Virus record (IMG/VR): IMGVR_UViG_3300027777_001718
Coordinates: 29,710-93,709 of that record
Source: a virus
Direction: 5' to 3' (one strand)
Length of the DNA stretch: 64,000 nucleotides
Shown here: piece after piece, positions 17,545 through 25,910 of the stretch
Layout: each line of letters starts with the position of its first letter
Position numbering within the stretch: the stretch's first letter is position 1
The notes under the pieces: model-generated
The model's input: the letters and a program-made list of their open reading frames with translations, nothing else
The model's database searches: none
Told to the model about the DNA's origin: nothing
Program-made: the position numbers and the translations under genes

Positions 17545-19687
17545 GTCGCATCTCCGGCGCTTCAAGTTGTATAGTCGATTCGAACAAATGCGACAAGTTT
17601 GACGCGTGCGTGACTAATAAACACTGTAGTCCCTTCGCTGTAGACAAGTCACGCAATTTCTCAAGGACGGGCGCTAGCGCTTGAATACGCGGCTGATCCA
17701 AAGACGCAGTCGGCTCGTCCAATGCAAGCAAACCGATTTCTTCTGCAAACATTGCATTGACGGCGACTCGAAACGCAAGAGCCAAGACGGTTTTTTGCCC
17801 AATTGATAAACGCTGGGCGACTTGTCGTCGTCCGTCAAAGAACTCTGCAATAAACGTAGGTGATCCATCTGTAGCCACCTTTACAACAAAATTTACGCAA
17901 AAAATCTGCAACAACTCGTTAATAGCCGACTCAAGCCGTTGAAGGTTTCGCTGCGCTACAAGCCGCGGTGCGTTCTTGAGCGCTTCTCTAGCCGACTCAG
18001 CAAGACCTGACCATTTACGTAGTTGTGCTGCGGTTTGCTCCTGCTGCTGGGCAAGATCCCGCTGCTCCTCGACACGCTTCATCTCAAATAACAACTGTGT
18101 CCGTTGCTCTGACAGCTCGTTACGGGTCTTCAACAGTTGCTGCCTGTGCTGCAGGTTTGTCTGGGCAAGATGCGCATCTGCCTGCGTAACCACAGCTGCG
18201 TTAATACTTTCTTCCAACTGCGCCCGGCGGTCGCGCATACCTGACAACATGCCGGCCAACTTAGCCTTGGTTTCCCGCGCTTGCTGCGCCAGCGGCATAA
18301 TTTCCTGTTTTACTTGCTGGAATTGCTCGTAGTCGCCAACGGTTTGCTGCAGCTCGTCTTCTGTTGAGGCTGGCGCCGGAATCGCCTGTAGACTTTGTTC
18401 CGCGGCATCAAGCTTCTGCTCATGTTTCAGGCGGTCTTTCTCACGATTCTCCCAGTCTTTCCAGAAATTCTCGATCTTGAGTTCCCCATGCCACGCCATG
18501 GTCAGCCCTTCAACCTCTTTGACCAACTTTGTCAGCTCGGCTTTGTGCGCCGTAACCTGCTCTGTTAGTCGTGTTGACGGCGTATGACACGTCGGGCACT
18601 CGGCCACGCCGTGCTCATCAAACATCCGAATAAACTCTTTGATCTCCCGGATGCGCTTTTCACGAGAACTAGCTTCTTTCGCCAAGTCGACTGAGGATAA
18701 TGGCCCCGGCTTATCTGGCTCTGGATCTCTGGCCCGGGCGGTTTCAACTGCCTGCCGCGTCTCCTGTATCGTTTCGCGGGATTTGGCAACGCGCTTATAG
18801 CTCTCCCAGTGCCCCAGAGCTGTCCGCGCCGCAGCGTAGGTTTCTTCCTGTCCGTTAGCTGCGTCTGTCAACGCAGTTAGGTCATCTTCATACTGCTTGC
18901 CAGCGGCAGCTGCCGCGTCGAGCTGCGTCTGTGCGTCGGCTTCCTGCTGCGCGAGCTTAGCCAGTTCTTGGCCAGCCTTCTCGCGCTCCTCCCACTGCCG
19001 AATCGTTACTTGGTCGGCCTGCATGCTGGCCAAGAAATCATCTAGCGTAGGCAGCTTTGCTATCTGCGCCGCTAGCTTTGACGCATCAAAATGCAGCTGC
19101 TCTAGCTGCGCTTGAAGCACACCCGGCGTCTGCACGACCTCCGGTATTGATATCTTTGCCAGCGCCTTGCCAATCACGTCCTGACATTTGTCTGCCTTGG
19201 CTGTGTTGAACAGCCGCTGGAAAAACTTGTCTGTGTCAGTCTGATTGTCGTCGATGAACGAAAAGATATCCGTCTGGCCAACAATGATAAACCGACTGAT
19301 AAACTTGGAGTCAACGCCCAAGAGTTTCTCAATGCCGGCGGTGACGGACTTGTCGCCGCGGCCGGCTTCTTTGCCGTCTACAGTCAGAATCGACTGCTCC
19401 TTCTCGGGGAGCAGATGGCGCGTCACAACAGCCATGTGGCCGTTGTGCTCAAACTCTAAAATGGCGTACGACGGCTCGCCCTCTTTGGCGTACTGGGACA
19501 CATTGTCCGACTTTACGCCGTAGTTGGGGTTCTCGCCCGTTAGCAACCAACGAATGGCGCCGAATAAACTGCTTTTTCCAGAGCCGTTTTCACCAAGAAT
19601 AGCTACGAGCCCGCGAGTAAACTCACATACTCGATACCTGTGGTGCACCCAGTTCTTCACTTCCAGCCGCAAGAGCTGCATCTTCAA
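17525..19687 (-). CDS. sbcC: SbcC/Rad50-like ATPase (T4 gp46-type)
   Basis: This 720-residue SMC-type protein has an N-terminal ATPase half with Walker A GENGSGKSS at 32-40 and a Q-loop VGQTD near 136. Long coiled coils follow at 185-345 and 375-590, interrupted by a zinc hook CPTCHTP with cysteines at 364 and 367. The C-terminal half has the ABC signature LSIGQK, Walker B LLALDEPTASLD and a His switch LLVTHAS. Together with the preceding SbcD-like nuclease it should form an end-processing complex that feeds the recombinase. It overlaps the SbcD-like gene by about 60 bases; the start could also be the ATG two codons in. Confidence 0.92.
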   Translation of the reverse strand: MKMQLLRLEVKNWVHHRYRVCEFTRGLVAILGENGSGKSSLFGAIRWLLTGENPNYGVKSDNVSQYAKEGEPSYAILEFEHNGHMAVVTRHLLPEKEQSILTVDGKEAGRGDKSVTAGIEKLLGVDSKFISRFIIVGQTDIFSFIDDNQTDTDKFFQRLFNTAKADKCQDVIGKALAKISIPEVVQTPGVLQAQLEQLHFDASKLAAQIAKLPTLDDFLASMQADQVTIRQWEEREKAGQELAKLAQQEADAQTQLDAAAAAGKQYEDDLTALTDAANGQEETYAAARTALGHWESYKRVAKSRETIQETRQAVETARARDPEPDKPGPLSSVDLAKEASSREKRIREIKEFIRMFDEHGVAECPTCHTPSTRLTEQVTAHKAELTKLVKEVEGLTMAWHGELKIENFWKDWENREKDRLKHEQKLDAAEQSLQAIPAPASTEDELQQTVGDYEQFQQVKQEIMPLAQQARETKAKLAGMLSGMRDRRAQLEESINAAVVTQADAHLAQTNLQHRQQLLKTRNELSEQRTQLLFEMKRVEEQRDLAQQQEQTAAQLRKWSGLAESAREALKNAPRLVAQRNLQRLESAINELLQIFCVNFVVKVATDGSPTFIAEFFDGRRQVAQRLSIGQKTVLALAFRVAVNAMFAEEIGLLALDEPTASLDQPRIQALAPVLEKLRDLSTAKGLQCLLVTHASNLSHLFESTIQLEAPEMRHGHHTR

Positions 19688-20795
19688 GTTCTCCCGTCAT
19701 GTACTTAGAAAACTGTACATCAAGCTCTTTACCCGAATCTTCCGCGACCAACAAGGCCGCGGCTAGTTTATACGCATCTGAATCCTCGGGGATTAAGTCA
19801 GCCAAAGCGCTCAGTAGGTCGTTCTTAGCGCTGTCCCGAGTTGTTGTTTTGTCGGTACTGTATTTCTCGTTAATTGCTTCACACGCAATATGCGCGAAAT
19901 CGCCTACCGCCGTGATCAGCCGTAAATACGCGTCTGGCAGCTGCTTATCAAACTTAATCCGAACCAGCGGCTTATTGATGTTTGCCGGCAGCGTGTCGTC
20001 TAGCTGGGCGTTGATATCTTTAAGCAACTGGCCAGCGCACAACGAGTCCAGCGTGTCTTGGTCTTTCACGACATAGTTCAGGAACCTGCGCGTCTTGAGC
20101 GGCACTGGCGTGAAAGTAATCGCATTGGTTGTTGGAACGCGCTCAATTACGAAAAAGAACTTGTCCGGGCTCTCGCTCATGTCTTGCATGCAGGTCGAGC
20201 CGGGAGACAGCATCGTAACTGTTTTTCCTTGCGCGTTCGTGTTTGTAACTGTTTTGGTGACGTGAAAATCGCCGTTCAGAATAGTCTGCACGTGGTAAAC
20301 GTCTGTAAGCTCGCAATCTGTGCGGCCGAGATTCCCCATGAAGTCTTTCCAGACCTGATGGGTGATTAAGATATCTGTGTTCTGCGGCACGCGCTTGAAC
20401 GCTTCTTGAATCTCGCCGCGGGGCAACCAATCAAAGCCAGCGACCTTGACGCCATTGATATCAAAACGGGCCTCGTGCATGTGAATGGGCCAGTCGTGGG
20501 CGCTCAGCCACGGAGCGTTACGGTCAAACTCGTGGTTACCCTGAATGTAGTACACGGGCACGCCGGCATCCCGCATTCGCGACAAGCCTTCGAAGAGCTT
20601 GGCGATAGGGCGCGCAGAGTTGCTCTTTTTTTCCAATACGTCGCCGCCTAATACGAGGGGCAGTTTGTGTTCAATACAGTAATCGACAATTTGCTCAAAG
20701 CTGTAGTACGCGTCGCCGTAGATCCCCGGCCGACTCGACCACGCGCCGTCCTCTAAGTGCAGGTCGGCGCAGAATACAAACAAAGGGGTCGACAC
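19623..20795 (-). CDS. sbcD: SbcD/Mre11-like nuclease (T4 gp47-type)
   Basis: A 390-residue calcineurin-type metallophosphoesterase. The metal motifs are in order: ADLHLED (D-x-H) at 10-14, LGGDVLE (GD), IQGNHEFDR (GNHE), ILITHQ and LNGDFHVTK (GD-x-H). All are intact, so the nuclease is predicted active on double-strand ends with manganese. The C-terminal 120 residues presumably bind the SbcC-like partner encoded immediately downstream, with overlapping reading frames. Confidence 0.92.
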   Translation of the reverse strand: MSTPLFVFCADLHLEDGAWSSRPGIYGDAYYSFEQIVDYCIEHKLPLVLGGDVLEKKSNSARPIAKLFEGLSRMRDAGVPVYYIQGNHEFDRNAPWLSAHDWPIHMHEARFDINGVKVAGFDWLPRGEIQEAFKRVPQNTDILITHQVWKDFMGNLGRTDCELTDVYHVQTILNGDFHVTKTVTNTNAQGKTVTMLSPGSTCMQDMSESPDKFFFVIERVPTTNAITFTPVPLKTRRFLNYVVKDQDTLDSLCAGQLLKDINAQLDDTLPANINKPLVRIKFDKQLPDAYLRLITAVGDFAHIACEAINEKYSTDKTTTRDSAKNDLLSALADLIPEDSDAYKLAAALLVAEDSGKELDVQFSKYMTGELEDAALAAGSEELGAPQVSSM

Positions 20796-20804
20796 AAATA
20801 GCTC

Positions 20805-21455
20805 CTAGTCCTCGTCGTCATCGTTGCCGTAAAACCAATTTAAAAAATCGTCCTCGTCGTCTTCATCGTCGTACGCATTCAACTCGTCGGCATACTGCCC
20901 GTCTAATGACTGCGTGAAATAATCAGCAAAATCTTCTTTGTCATTAGGCGGTTGCCAAAACTTGTTTTTGATATCAAGCGTTGTTTCATTCGACAACAGT
21001 TTTTTCAGCGATTGCAAATACGCCGATAACACTTTTGGCAACGCGCCGTGATTGACATTGAACGCGCTTTTTATCGTTTTACCCCATGCATTAGGCTCGC
21101 CGCTAAACCAACCGTCGTCTTTTTTGGTTTGCCCTGCGCCGCCTGTCTTGATGATCTTGAAAAACGACAGCGTGAACAAATCTGCAAGATCATCGAGGTT
21201 TGGTACTGGCGGCAGTGGCTTTTCCCGGAATTTATGCGTGCGCGCCAACTCATGCAACGTTCGGTCAAATTCTGCATGCATTTCGCGCAAACTGCGCGCC
21301 ATCTTTGCCGCAGTCACAACTGATTTGACACTAGTCGCAGACGGCGCCATCAAGTGAAAAATTGATTGAAGCATGTCGTAGTCGCGGTGCATTGCGGCTA
21401 CGTAAAAGCGAATGAATTGCTTTTCAACCGGTGTCATAGTGCTCGGATCAAGCAT
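20805..21455 (-). CDS. Unknown protein with very acidic C-terminus, 216 aa
   Basis: The N-terminal 130 residues are helical. The last 30 residues are almost all Asp, Glu and aromatic residues (AYDDEDDEDDFLNWFYGN). The gene ends 9 bases before the SbcD-like gene and has an AAGGA site upstream of ATG 21455. Acidic tails of this type occur in proteins that bind basic partners or mimic DNA, but there is no further support for either. Function unknown. Confidence 0.75.
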   Translation of the reverse strand: MLDPSTMTPVEKQFIRFYVAAMHRDYDMLQSIFHLMAPSATSVKSVVTAAKMARSLREMHAEFDRTLHELARTHKFREKPLPPVPNLDDLADLFTLSFFKIIKTGGAGQTKKDDGWFSGEPNAWGKTIKSAFNVNHGALPKVLSAYLQSLKKLLSNETTLDIKNKFWQPPNDKEDFADYFTQSLDGQYADELNAYDDEDDEDDFLNWFYGNDDDED

Positions 21456-21490
21456 AGCGGCGTCCTTGCCTGTTATTGTACCGTATTAGT

Positions 21491-21901
21491 TTATTTAGCT
21501 AGTTGCTGTTTTGCGATTGTGTTGTCTGTTTTTACACGTAACACACACTTATTTATTAAATCAACTAACGGCGTATCTTGCTCGTAATTTTTTGCCATGT
21601 ATTTGTTGTTATTTGACGCCTGCGGTTCATCTTGACCAGCGCCGTGATTTGGATACAGCCCGTGCGTCAAAATAGCGCGAACAACGGCAGCGTATCGTCG
21701 CTCATCGACGTGGTTGACGCGCATGTAATGATCTGGTTTGCAATATTGCGACGTTTGATACTCTTCGTATTTCAGCGACAGCAAACGATCTATTGGCGTA
21801 TTTTGTTGTTCTTGTTTTTCAGACAAATACATACCGCAAACGCCAAAAACCCACCCGGTTGGTGTTAAATGCCAAATGGTAGTGTTTCGATCTACTGACA
21901 T
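21491..21901 (-). CDS. Unknown protein, 136 aa
   Basis: A soluble protein rich in Asn, Gln and Tyr (NNNKYMAKNYEQD), with a lower GC content than the replication genes. An AAAGAGGG site precedes ATG 21901. No domain is recognised. It is divergent from the HNH gene, and the 138 bases between them must hold the promoters of both. Confidence 0.65.
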   Translation of the reverse strand: MSVDRNTTIWHLTPTGWVFGVCGMYLSEKQEQQNTPIDRLLSLKYEEYQTSQYCKPDHYMRVNHVDERRYAAVVRAILTHGLYPNHGAGQDEPQASNNNKYMAKNYEQDTPLVDLINKCVLRVKTDNTIAKQQLAK

Positions 21902-21974
21902 GAATACCCTCTTTAAATTAAAAACAAATGACCAATGCCCGACTAGGATTTGCGATTAAACAAAAACAATGCAG

Positions 21975-22003
21975 TTGTGTTAATGGTAGTATATATGTAA
22001 AAT
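21975..22003 (+). promoter_or_regulatory. Sigma-70-like promoter for the HNH gene
   Basis: TTGTGT and TAAAAT are separated by exactly 17 bases, and the region is AT-rich. The start site would lie near 22010, 30 bases before the HNH ATG at 22040, which has an AAGGAGG ribosome site. The solitary HNH gene is opposite in strand to all neighbours and would need its own promoter. Confidence 0.5.
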
Positions 22004-22039
22004 TTATAGCGTTCTACCGTTACGTGCAAGGAGGCACAA

Positions 22040-22540
22040 ATGACAGTGCGCAAAAAACGCAGCGTTATATGGCAAATGCCGTCGAAAAATTTTTTGTTGC
22101 TCGTCAAAAATGCAACTAGTGTGGGTCAAATTCTTAAGCATTTCAACTTGAGAAACAAAGGCGGCAACCACAACACAGTGCGCCGGCGTATTGCAGCAGA
22201 AGGTTTAGATATTTCGCACATGCCCATGGGCCGCGGAAGCAATAAAAATCGCACGTTTGGGCCGAGAAAACGCCTCGCCCAAATACTGGTTAAAAATTCA
22301 GACTATCGCGGAAGCCACCTCAAAAAAAGACTCATTCGCGAAAAAATTATTCCGCATGTCTGTAACGATTGCGGCCTTGGTAGTGAGTGGCACGGAAAAC
22401 CATTAGTTCTGCAACTAGAACATAAAAACGGAGACAGTACAGATAACAGGCTTAAAAATTTGTGTTTTCTTTGCCCAAACTGTCACAGTCAAACACCTAC
22501 ATTTGCAGGAAGAAATTCGAGGGCTAGGATTCGAACCTAG
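22040..22540 (+). CDS. HNH homing-type endonuclease
   Basis: A 166-residue protein with a basic N-terminal half (residues 1-90, with GNHNTVRRRI, a likely DNA-binding segment) and a C-terminal HNH nuclease. The zinc and active-site residues are CNDCGLG, LQLEHKNGDSTDNRL, NLCFLCPNCHSQT and a final GRN. The AAGGAGG site, own promoter, lower GC and opposite strand all fit a recently acquired free-standing homing endonuclease. The 3' end of its reading frame overlaps the 3' end of the tRNA-Gln gene on the other strand by 25 bases. Confidence 0.88.
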   Translation: MTVRKKRSVIWQMPSKNFLLLVKNATSVGQILKHFNLRNKGGNHNTVRRRIAAEGLDISHMPMGRGSNKNRTFGPRKRLAQILVKNSDYRGSHLKKRLIREKIIPHVCNDCGLGSEWHGKPLVLQLEHKNGDSTDNRLKNLCFLCPNCHSQTPTFAGRNSRARIRT

Positions 22541-22586
22541 AATAACCCGTCCAAAGCGGGTTGTGATGCCGTTTCACTACCCTCGA
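22516..22586 (-). tRNA. tRNA-Gln (anticodon UUG)
   Basis: The minus strand folds into a full cloverleaf. The acceptor stem TCGAGGG pairs with CCCTCGA, the D-arm is GTGA...TCAC, the anticodon arm is ACCCG-CTTTGGA-CGGGT with anticodon TTG, and the T-arm is CTAGG-TTCGAAT-CCTAG. CCA is not encoded. It lies between a plus-strand HNH gene and the exonuclease gene and probably reads CAA codons. Confidence 0.92.
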
Positions 22587-22783
22587 TCGCGCGTTGAATC
22601 CATTCAAACACGACTTCCAGCACACAGAGTGAAAGGAGAACTTCTTGTTTACCGTTGCTGGCTTCGTTGTTATATCCCCACTAACGACTCGGGTGTCGGA
22701 CCGCATAAAGTGAAAAAGCGGCTTTTGGAGTCCGGGAACAAGGGCGCCGACACGCCCAGCGTGAACTAACTTTGACCTGTTGA
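22587..22783. other. Spacer beside tRNA-Gln with a hairpin and a possible mini-ORF
   Basis: This 197-base spacer has a 7-bp stem, GTGTCGG (22693-22699) with CCGACAC (22747-22753), enclosing a second small stem CCGC/GCGG. It does not fold into a standard tRNA on either strand. A plus-strand frame from GTG 22629 to a stop at 22769 encodes 46 residues with GC-rich third positions (VKKRLLESGNKGADTPSVN), but it lacks a good ribosome site, so I do not call it a gene. Confidence 0.35.
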
Positions 22784-23347
22784 CTACACCAGCGACACAA
22801 ATTTTTTGGCAAGCGCAATGGATGCAAGGTTATCGTTCTCGGCGTTGTGCGCTACGCCTGTTTCGATATTAAATGCCTTGCGTAAATTGTCGAGGCCGCA
22901 GCCGCCCTGAAACCTGTTGGCGGCGGCAAACAGCCGAGCAGATGCGCAGGTGTCTAATGCTGGGTTGGTGAAATAATCACCCCATTTTTCTTCCGGCAGC
23001 AAGTAGTGCTGCAGGAATTTTACGTCAAAGGGCACATTGTGCCCCGCAGGTACAAGACGCCGATGGCCTGTGACCGTCAGCGCCTCTTTGATGAACAGCG
23101 TAAAAAGCTCAGCTGTTTCTTGAACTGAAAAGCCGTTGGCGTCGTTATCTGCCAAGTCAATCTTGTTGACTTCCATGGCTTTTGGGTGGACCGTGTAGTT
23201 TGCGTGCTTTACCTTGACGTACATGCCCGGATCAAACTCGTGGACCCGAATGATATCAAAATGCCTGTCGGTCAAAATAGCCGACACGGTGAGCAAACTG
23301 TATTGCGGTGTTAGTCCGCCCGTTTCAGTGTCAAAAAACAAGTACAC
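22784..23347 (-). CDS. DnaQ-type DEDDh 3'-5' exonuclease
   Basis: A 187-residue stand-alone exonuclease. Exo I is FFDTETGGL, Exo II is AGHNVPFDVKFL, the next acid is in LDTCASARLF, and Exo III is HNAENDNLAS, giving the DEDDh set. It could act as a proofreading subunit, in repair, or in RNA turnover (RNase T or oligoribonuclease-like roles use the same fold). The start is GTG at 23347, just after the stop of the upstream 87-residue gene. Confidence 0.88.
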   Translation of the reverse strand: MYLFFDTETGGLTPQYSLLTVSAILTDRHFDIIRVHEFDPGMYVKVKHANYTVHPKAMEVNKIDLADNDANGFSVQETAELFTLFIKEALTVTGHRRLVPAGHNVPFDVKFLQHYLLPEEKWGDYFTNPALDTCASARLFAAANRFQGGCGLDNLRKAFNIETGVAHNAENDNLASIALAKKFVSLV

Positions 23348-23350
23348 GAT

Positions 23351-23614
23351 TTAAACGTCCGTGGTTGTGTCGTGAAAGCTGACAAATTCACCGCCGTCTT
23401 CACTGAACAAGATTCCGGGTCTTCCGCCGTTTTCAGCGACAGTCTCGTTTGCAATCTTGTCGAGCATTTCGTAGATCCGTTTGCCCTGTGTTCTGCCAAG
23501 CTTCAGCTCTAGCAGCGCGCGGACAGACAAGTACTCTTCAAACCCATGCTCTGTCTCAAAATCCGGGTTATCGTCGTCGATAAATCCACCAAAATCGAAG
23601 TTGTTTGTTGCCAT
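23351..23614 (-). CDS. Unknown small acidic protein, 87 aa
   Basis: The N-terminus is acidic (FGGFIDDDNPDFETEHGFEE). A helical middle (LSVRALLELKLGRTQGKRIYEMLDKIA) follows, and the C-terminus is beta-rich. No family recognised. The stop lies 1 base before the GTG of the exonuclease gene, so the two are probably translated together. Confidence 0.7.
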   Translation of the reverse strand: MATNNFDFGGFIDDDNPDFETEHGFEEYLSVRALLELKLGRTQGKRIYEMLDKIANETVAENGGRPGILFSEDGGEFVSFHDTTTDV

Positions 23615-23617
23615 AAG

Positions 23618-24697
23618 TTAATACATTACAGTGAGGGATACAGCGCAATCGGGCAGCGGGAAAAAGTACACGCCGCGCGCTGAGAAATATCGGGGGTGGT
23701 CCAACCGCATAAGCGTGGTTTCGCCGCGCACAAGCCGCGCAACAACGTATGGGCCAGTTTGGGACGGCAACGCATCAAGAACCACCGTCATATCTGTGCC
23801 GGGCACCGCAAAACGCACGGTTGCGCCAAGCGGGCCCGTAGTGTCAGGCGTAATATGGTCTTTATCGCGAGCGTAGTCAAGCACTTGCGCCAGCGATTTG
23901 ACGTTTTCTTTGTCCGCACGCAACTTGTGTACAGTTTGCGTATACACACCCAACGCGTTGCCTTGCGTTATTTGCTGCTCTAATTCTTCAGATAACACGC
24001 CAGCCCATTTCAACTCTTCTGCTACACGCAGCGTATATAGCAAAAGCGCTGGGCACACATTAGCATAATCATCGGCGTCTTCTGTGACTTTGAGCTTGAA
24101 CGTCTCGTCGCTCTTGGGAATTGATATGTATTCCCCGGTTTCGAGAATCGTCGACCACGTGCTAATGCCGCTGTCAAAAGCCAATCCGCGAATTGCCGGC
24201 CCAATCTCGCCAGAAGACAGCGTGCCACGAACCGTCACCAAGCCAGCACCAAAAGTGCTAGCTAGCTTGCTGGAAAACACCGCAGGCTTGAACACGCGGC
24301 CAAGCATGCGCTCTGTGTAAATCTCGGCGACGGTTACAGCCTGCTTTGGCTGCCGCGCCTCAATCTCTTCAAGAATACTGTCCAGCAGCACCTCAGAAGC
24401 GTGCGCCGGATCACTCTCAACCAGCTCGGAAAACACCGTCAGGGCTTCTAGCGCAACTTCTGGGTTTTTGTACGCCAAAAGTTTTTTGGTAAACGAGAAA
24501 TCAACATTCTGCCATTCAACCTGCATAGCCGACTCAGCTATGTATTCCAACACGCTATACAGCATGTTGTCGCCAAGCTGGCTGAATATCCGCAGCGTTT
24601 CCAGTAGCGCAGCTGTTGCGCGCAGCTTGTCTTTGGTCGTTGTTTGTTTGGGAAACTTAGTTAGTAGTGTTGTAAAATCAACCTTGTTTGATGTCAT
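23618..24697 (-). CDS. Unknown protein, 359 aa
   Basis: A mostly helical N-terminal 150 residues (LRATAALLETLRIFSQLGD, VALEALTVFSEL) are followed by a beta-rich C-terminal part. I recognise no family. The ATG at 24697 lies inside the last codons of the DHS-like gene (20-base overlap). A longer reading to 24793 is unlikely, because it would overlap that gene by 116 bases. The protein lacks membrane and signal segments. It could be virion-associated or regulatory; nothing visible decides. Confidence 0.7.
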   Translation of the reverse strand: MTSNKVDFTTLLTKFPKQTTTKDKLRATAALLETLRIFSQLGDNMLYSVLEYIAESAMQVEWQNVDFSFTKKLLAYKNPEVALEALTVFSELVESDPAHASEVLLDSILEEIEARQPKQAVTVAEIYTERMLGRVFKPAVFSSKLASTFGAGLVTVRGTLSSGEIGPAIRGLAFDSGISTWSTILETGEYISIPKSDETFKLKVTEDADDYANVCPALLLYTLRVAEELKWAGVLSEELEQQITQGNALGVYTQTVHKLRADKENVKSLAQVLDYARDKDHITPDTTGPLGATVRFAVPGTDMTVVLDALPSQTGPYVVARLVRGETTLMRLDHPRYFSARGVYFFPLPDCAVSLTVMY

Positions 24698-25910
24698 GAA
24701 GCGTTTTTCCGCTAAATACTGCGTCGCAGTGTTCGATAAGTTTGTGTACAGTGCCGCGGTACAATCCGGGCAAAACGTGGTCGATGCGCCCACGTAAGCG
24801 CGAATCTTCGCACTCAGTGTCTGTCTTTATTTTTGAGCGTGTATCAATTGTGACTATTGTAGTCGTGCGCGGCATATCGTCGATTGACCACGCGTAGTAA
24901 GCCTGCAACAGCAAATTTGCTGCCCGATGGTGCACGTCGCCGGTGATAATGATCATGCCGCCGGCTTGCATACGCATTTCAAATATTGTGGCAACGAAGA
25001 GAAGAAAGTCCGCATACGTTGCGGCGCCAATAGCTGCACCAACTTCTGCGCCACGGACTTCTGGGCACAAGTGGTTGGGGATCTCACCAATCTCAACAAG
25101 CGCCATAGCCGGCACGTTAAGCGTATGCGCTTTGTGAAATAAACTGCGCGTGAGATCGCCGTCTTTTGGGTTAAACCCCCAGCGGCCAATAGCTTCGCCG
25201 TAACCAATGCCCTGTTTTGCGGCGAGTTTAGCCACGCGATTCAAATCTGTGTTTTGATCCGCCACGACCAGATCTAATGCCAGTCCAGCGCCTGTTGTCG
25301 CAACTGCTGTGACGTATTGCTTCTCTAGCATTTCGCCAACAAGAATGCCGGCGCCGGCAGTAAAAGCGTCGGGGCCAATGAAAAACAACACAGGTTGGTT
25401 GTTCATCCGGCACGCGTGCAACGCTGCCGCTACGCCAGCAAAGTTATCCGTAGCAATAGCAAATTCGCTTTTGCTTTTGTTCTTGCGGCGCTCCAGCGGA
25501 ATAAACTGCGACACGGCCCACTCCTTTGATATTTGTTGCACTTGCAACGGATCGAACAACAGAAAAGAACTTTGCAGCTTGTCCGGCAAAATAAGCGTGC
25601 CGGGTTTTTCGTCTGTAGGGTCGCCATAGTCAAGCATGGACCCGTGACCCCACAACAACCACTCAGTGCGTACGGATGATTTGTTTAAAATTTCCGCCGC
25701 AAACCTGACCGTGACACTCATTTCGCCAGCAAAGATTTGCCGGACACGCTTAGGTTCGACATTGAAATGCTTGCCAAACCGAATAATGTCGCCAGCGAAC
25801 AAATGGTCACACACAGCGCGCACTCGGGCGCGCAGCAGGTCATCAGAATAAGTCAGCCAACGCCGTTTGTTTCTACGCCGTTTTTTTGGCTGCTCTGGAA
25901 GCTCTGGCAT
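24678..25910 (-). CDS. Helix-turn-helix protein fused to a deoxyhypusine-synthase-like domain
   Basis: A 410-residue protein. Residues 35-95 read like a Cro/C1 helix-turn-helix with the frequent phage ending 'WLLwGhGsM' (FGKHFNVEPKRVRQIFAGEM). Residues 155-400 resemble the NAD-binding fold of deoxyhypusine synthase and its bacterial relatives: VLFFIGPDAFTAGAGILV, VTAVATTGAGLALDL, GYGEAIGRWGF, IPNHLCPEVRGAEVGAA, TYADFLLF and GGMIIITGDV. These parallel the family's 'GahvikcGl', 'NGAgaiHDfE', 'HmHP..dGaa.G..s..DF' and 'GGv.lNiGSA'. The active-site lysine region of true DHS is not evident. It may be an NAD-responsive regulator or a new enzyme. It overlaps neighbours by 20 and 38 bases. Confidence 0.7.
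   Translation of the reverse strand: MPELPEQPKKRRRNKRRWLTYSDDLLRARVRAVCDHLFAGDIIRFGKHFNVEPKRVRQIFAGEMSVTVRFAAEILNKSSVRTEWLLWGHGSMLDYGDPTDEKPGTLILPDKLQSSFLLFDPLQVQQISKEWAVSQFIPLERRKNKSKSEFAIATDNFAGVAAALHACRMNNQPVLFFIGPDAFTAGAGILVGEMLEKQYVTAVATTGAGLALDLVVADQNTDLNRVAKLAAKQGIGYGEAIGRWGFNPKDGDLTRSLFHKAHTLNVPAMALVEIGEIPNHLCPEVRGAEVGAAIGAATYADFLLFVATIFEMRMQAGGMIIITGDVHHRAANLLLQAYYAWSIDDMPRTTTIVTIDTRSKIKTDTECEDSRLRGRIDHVLPGLYRGTVHKLIEHCDAVFSGKTLHDIKQG

Noticed and set aside
22693-22753. Possible extra tRNA beside tRNA-Gln
   Set aside because: A 7-bp stem is present, but neither strand gives a standard D-arm, T-arm or anticodon arm, and the length is too short.
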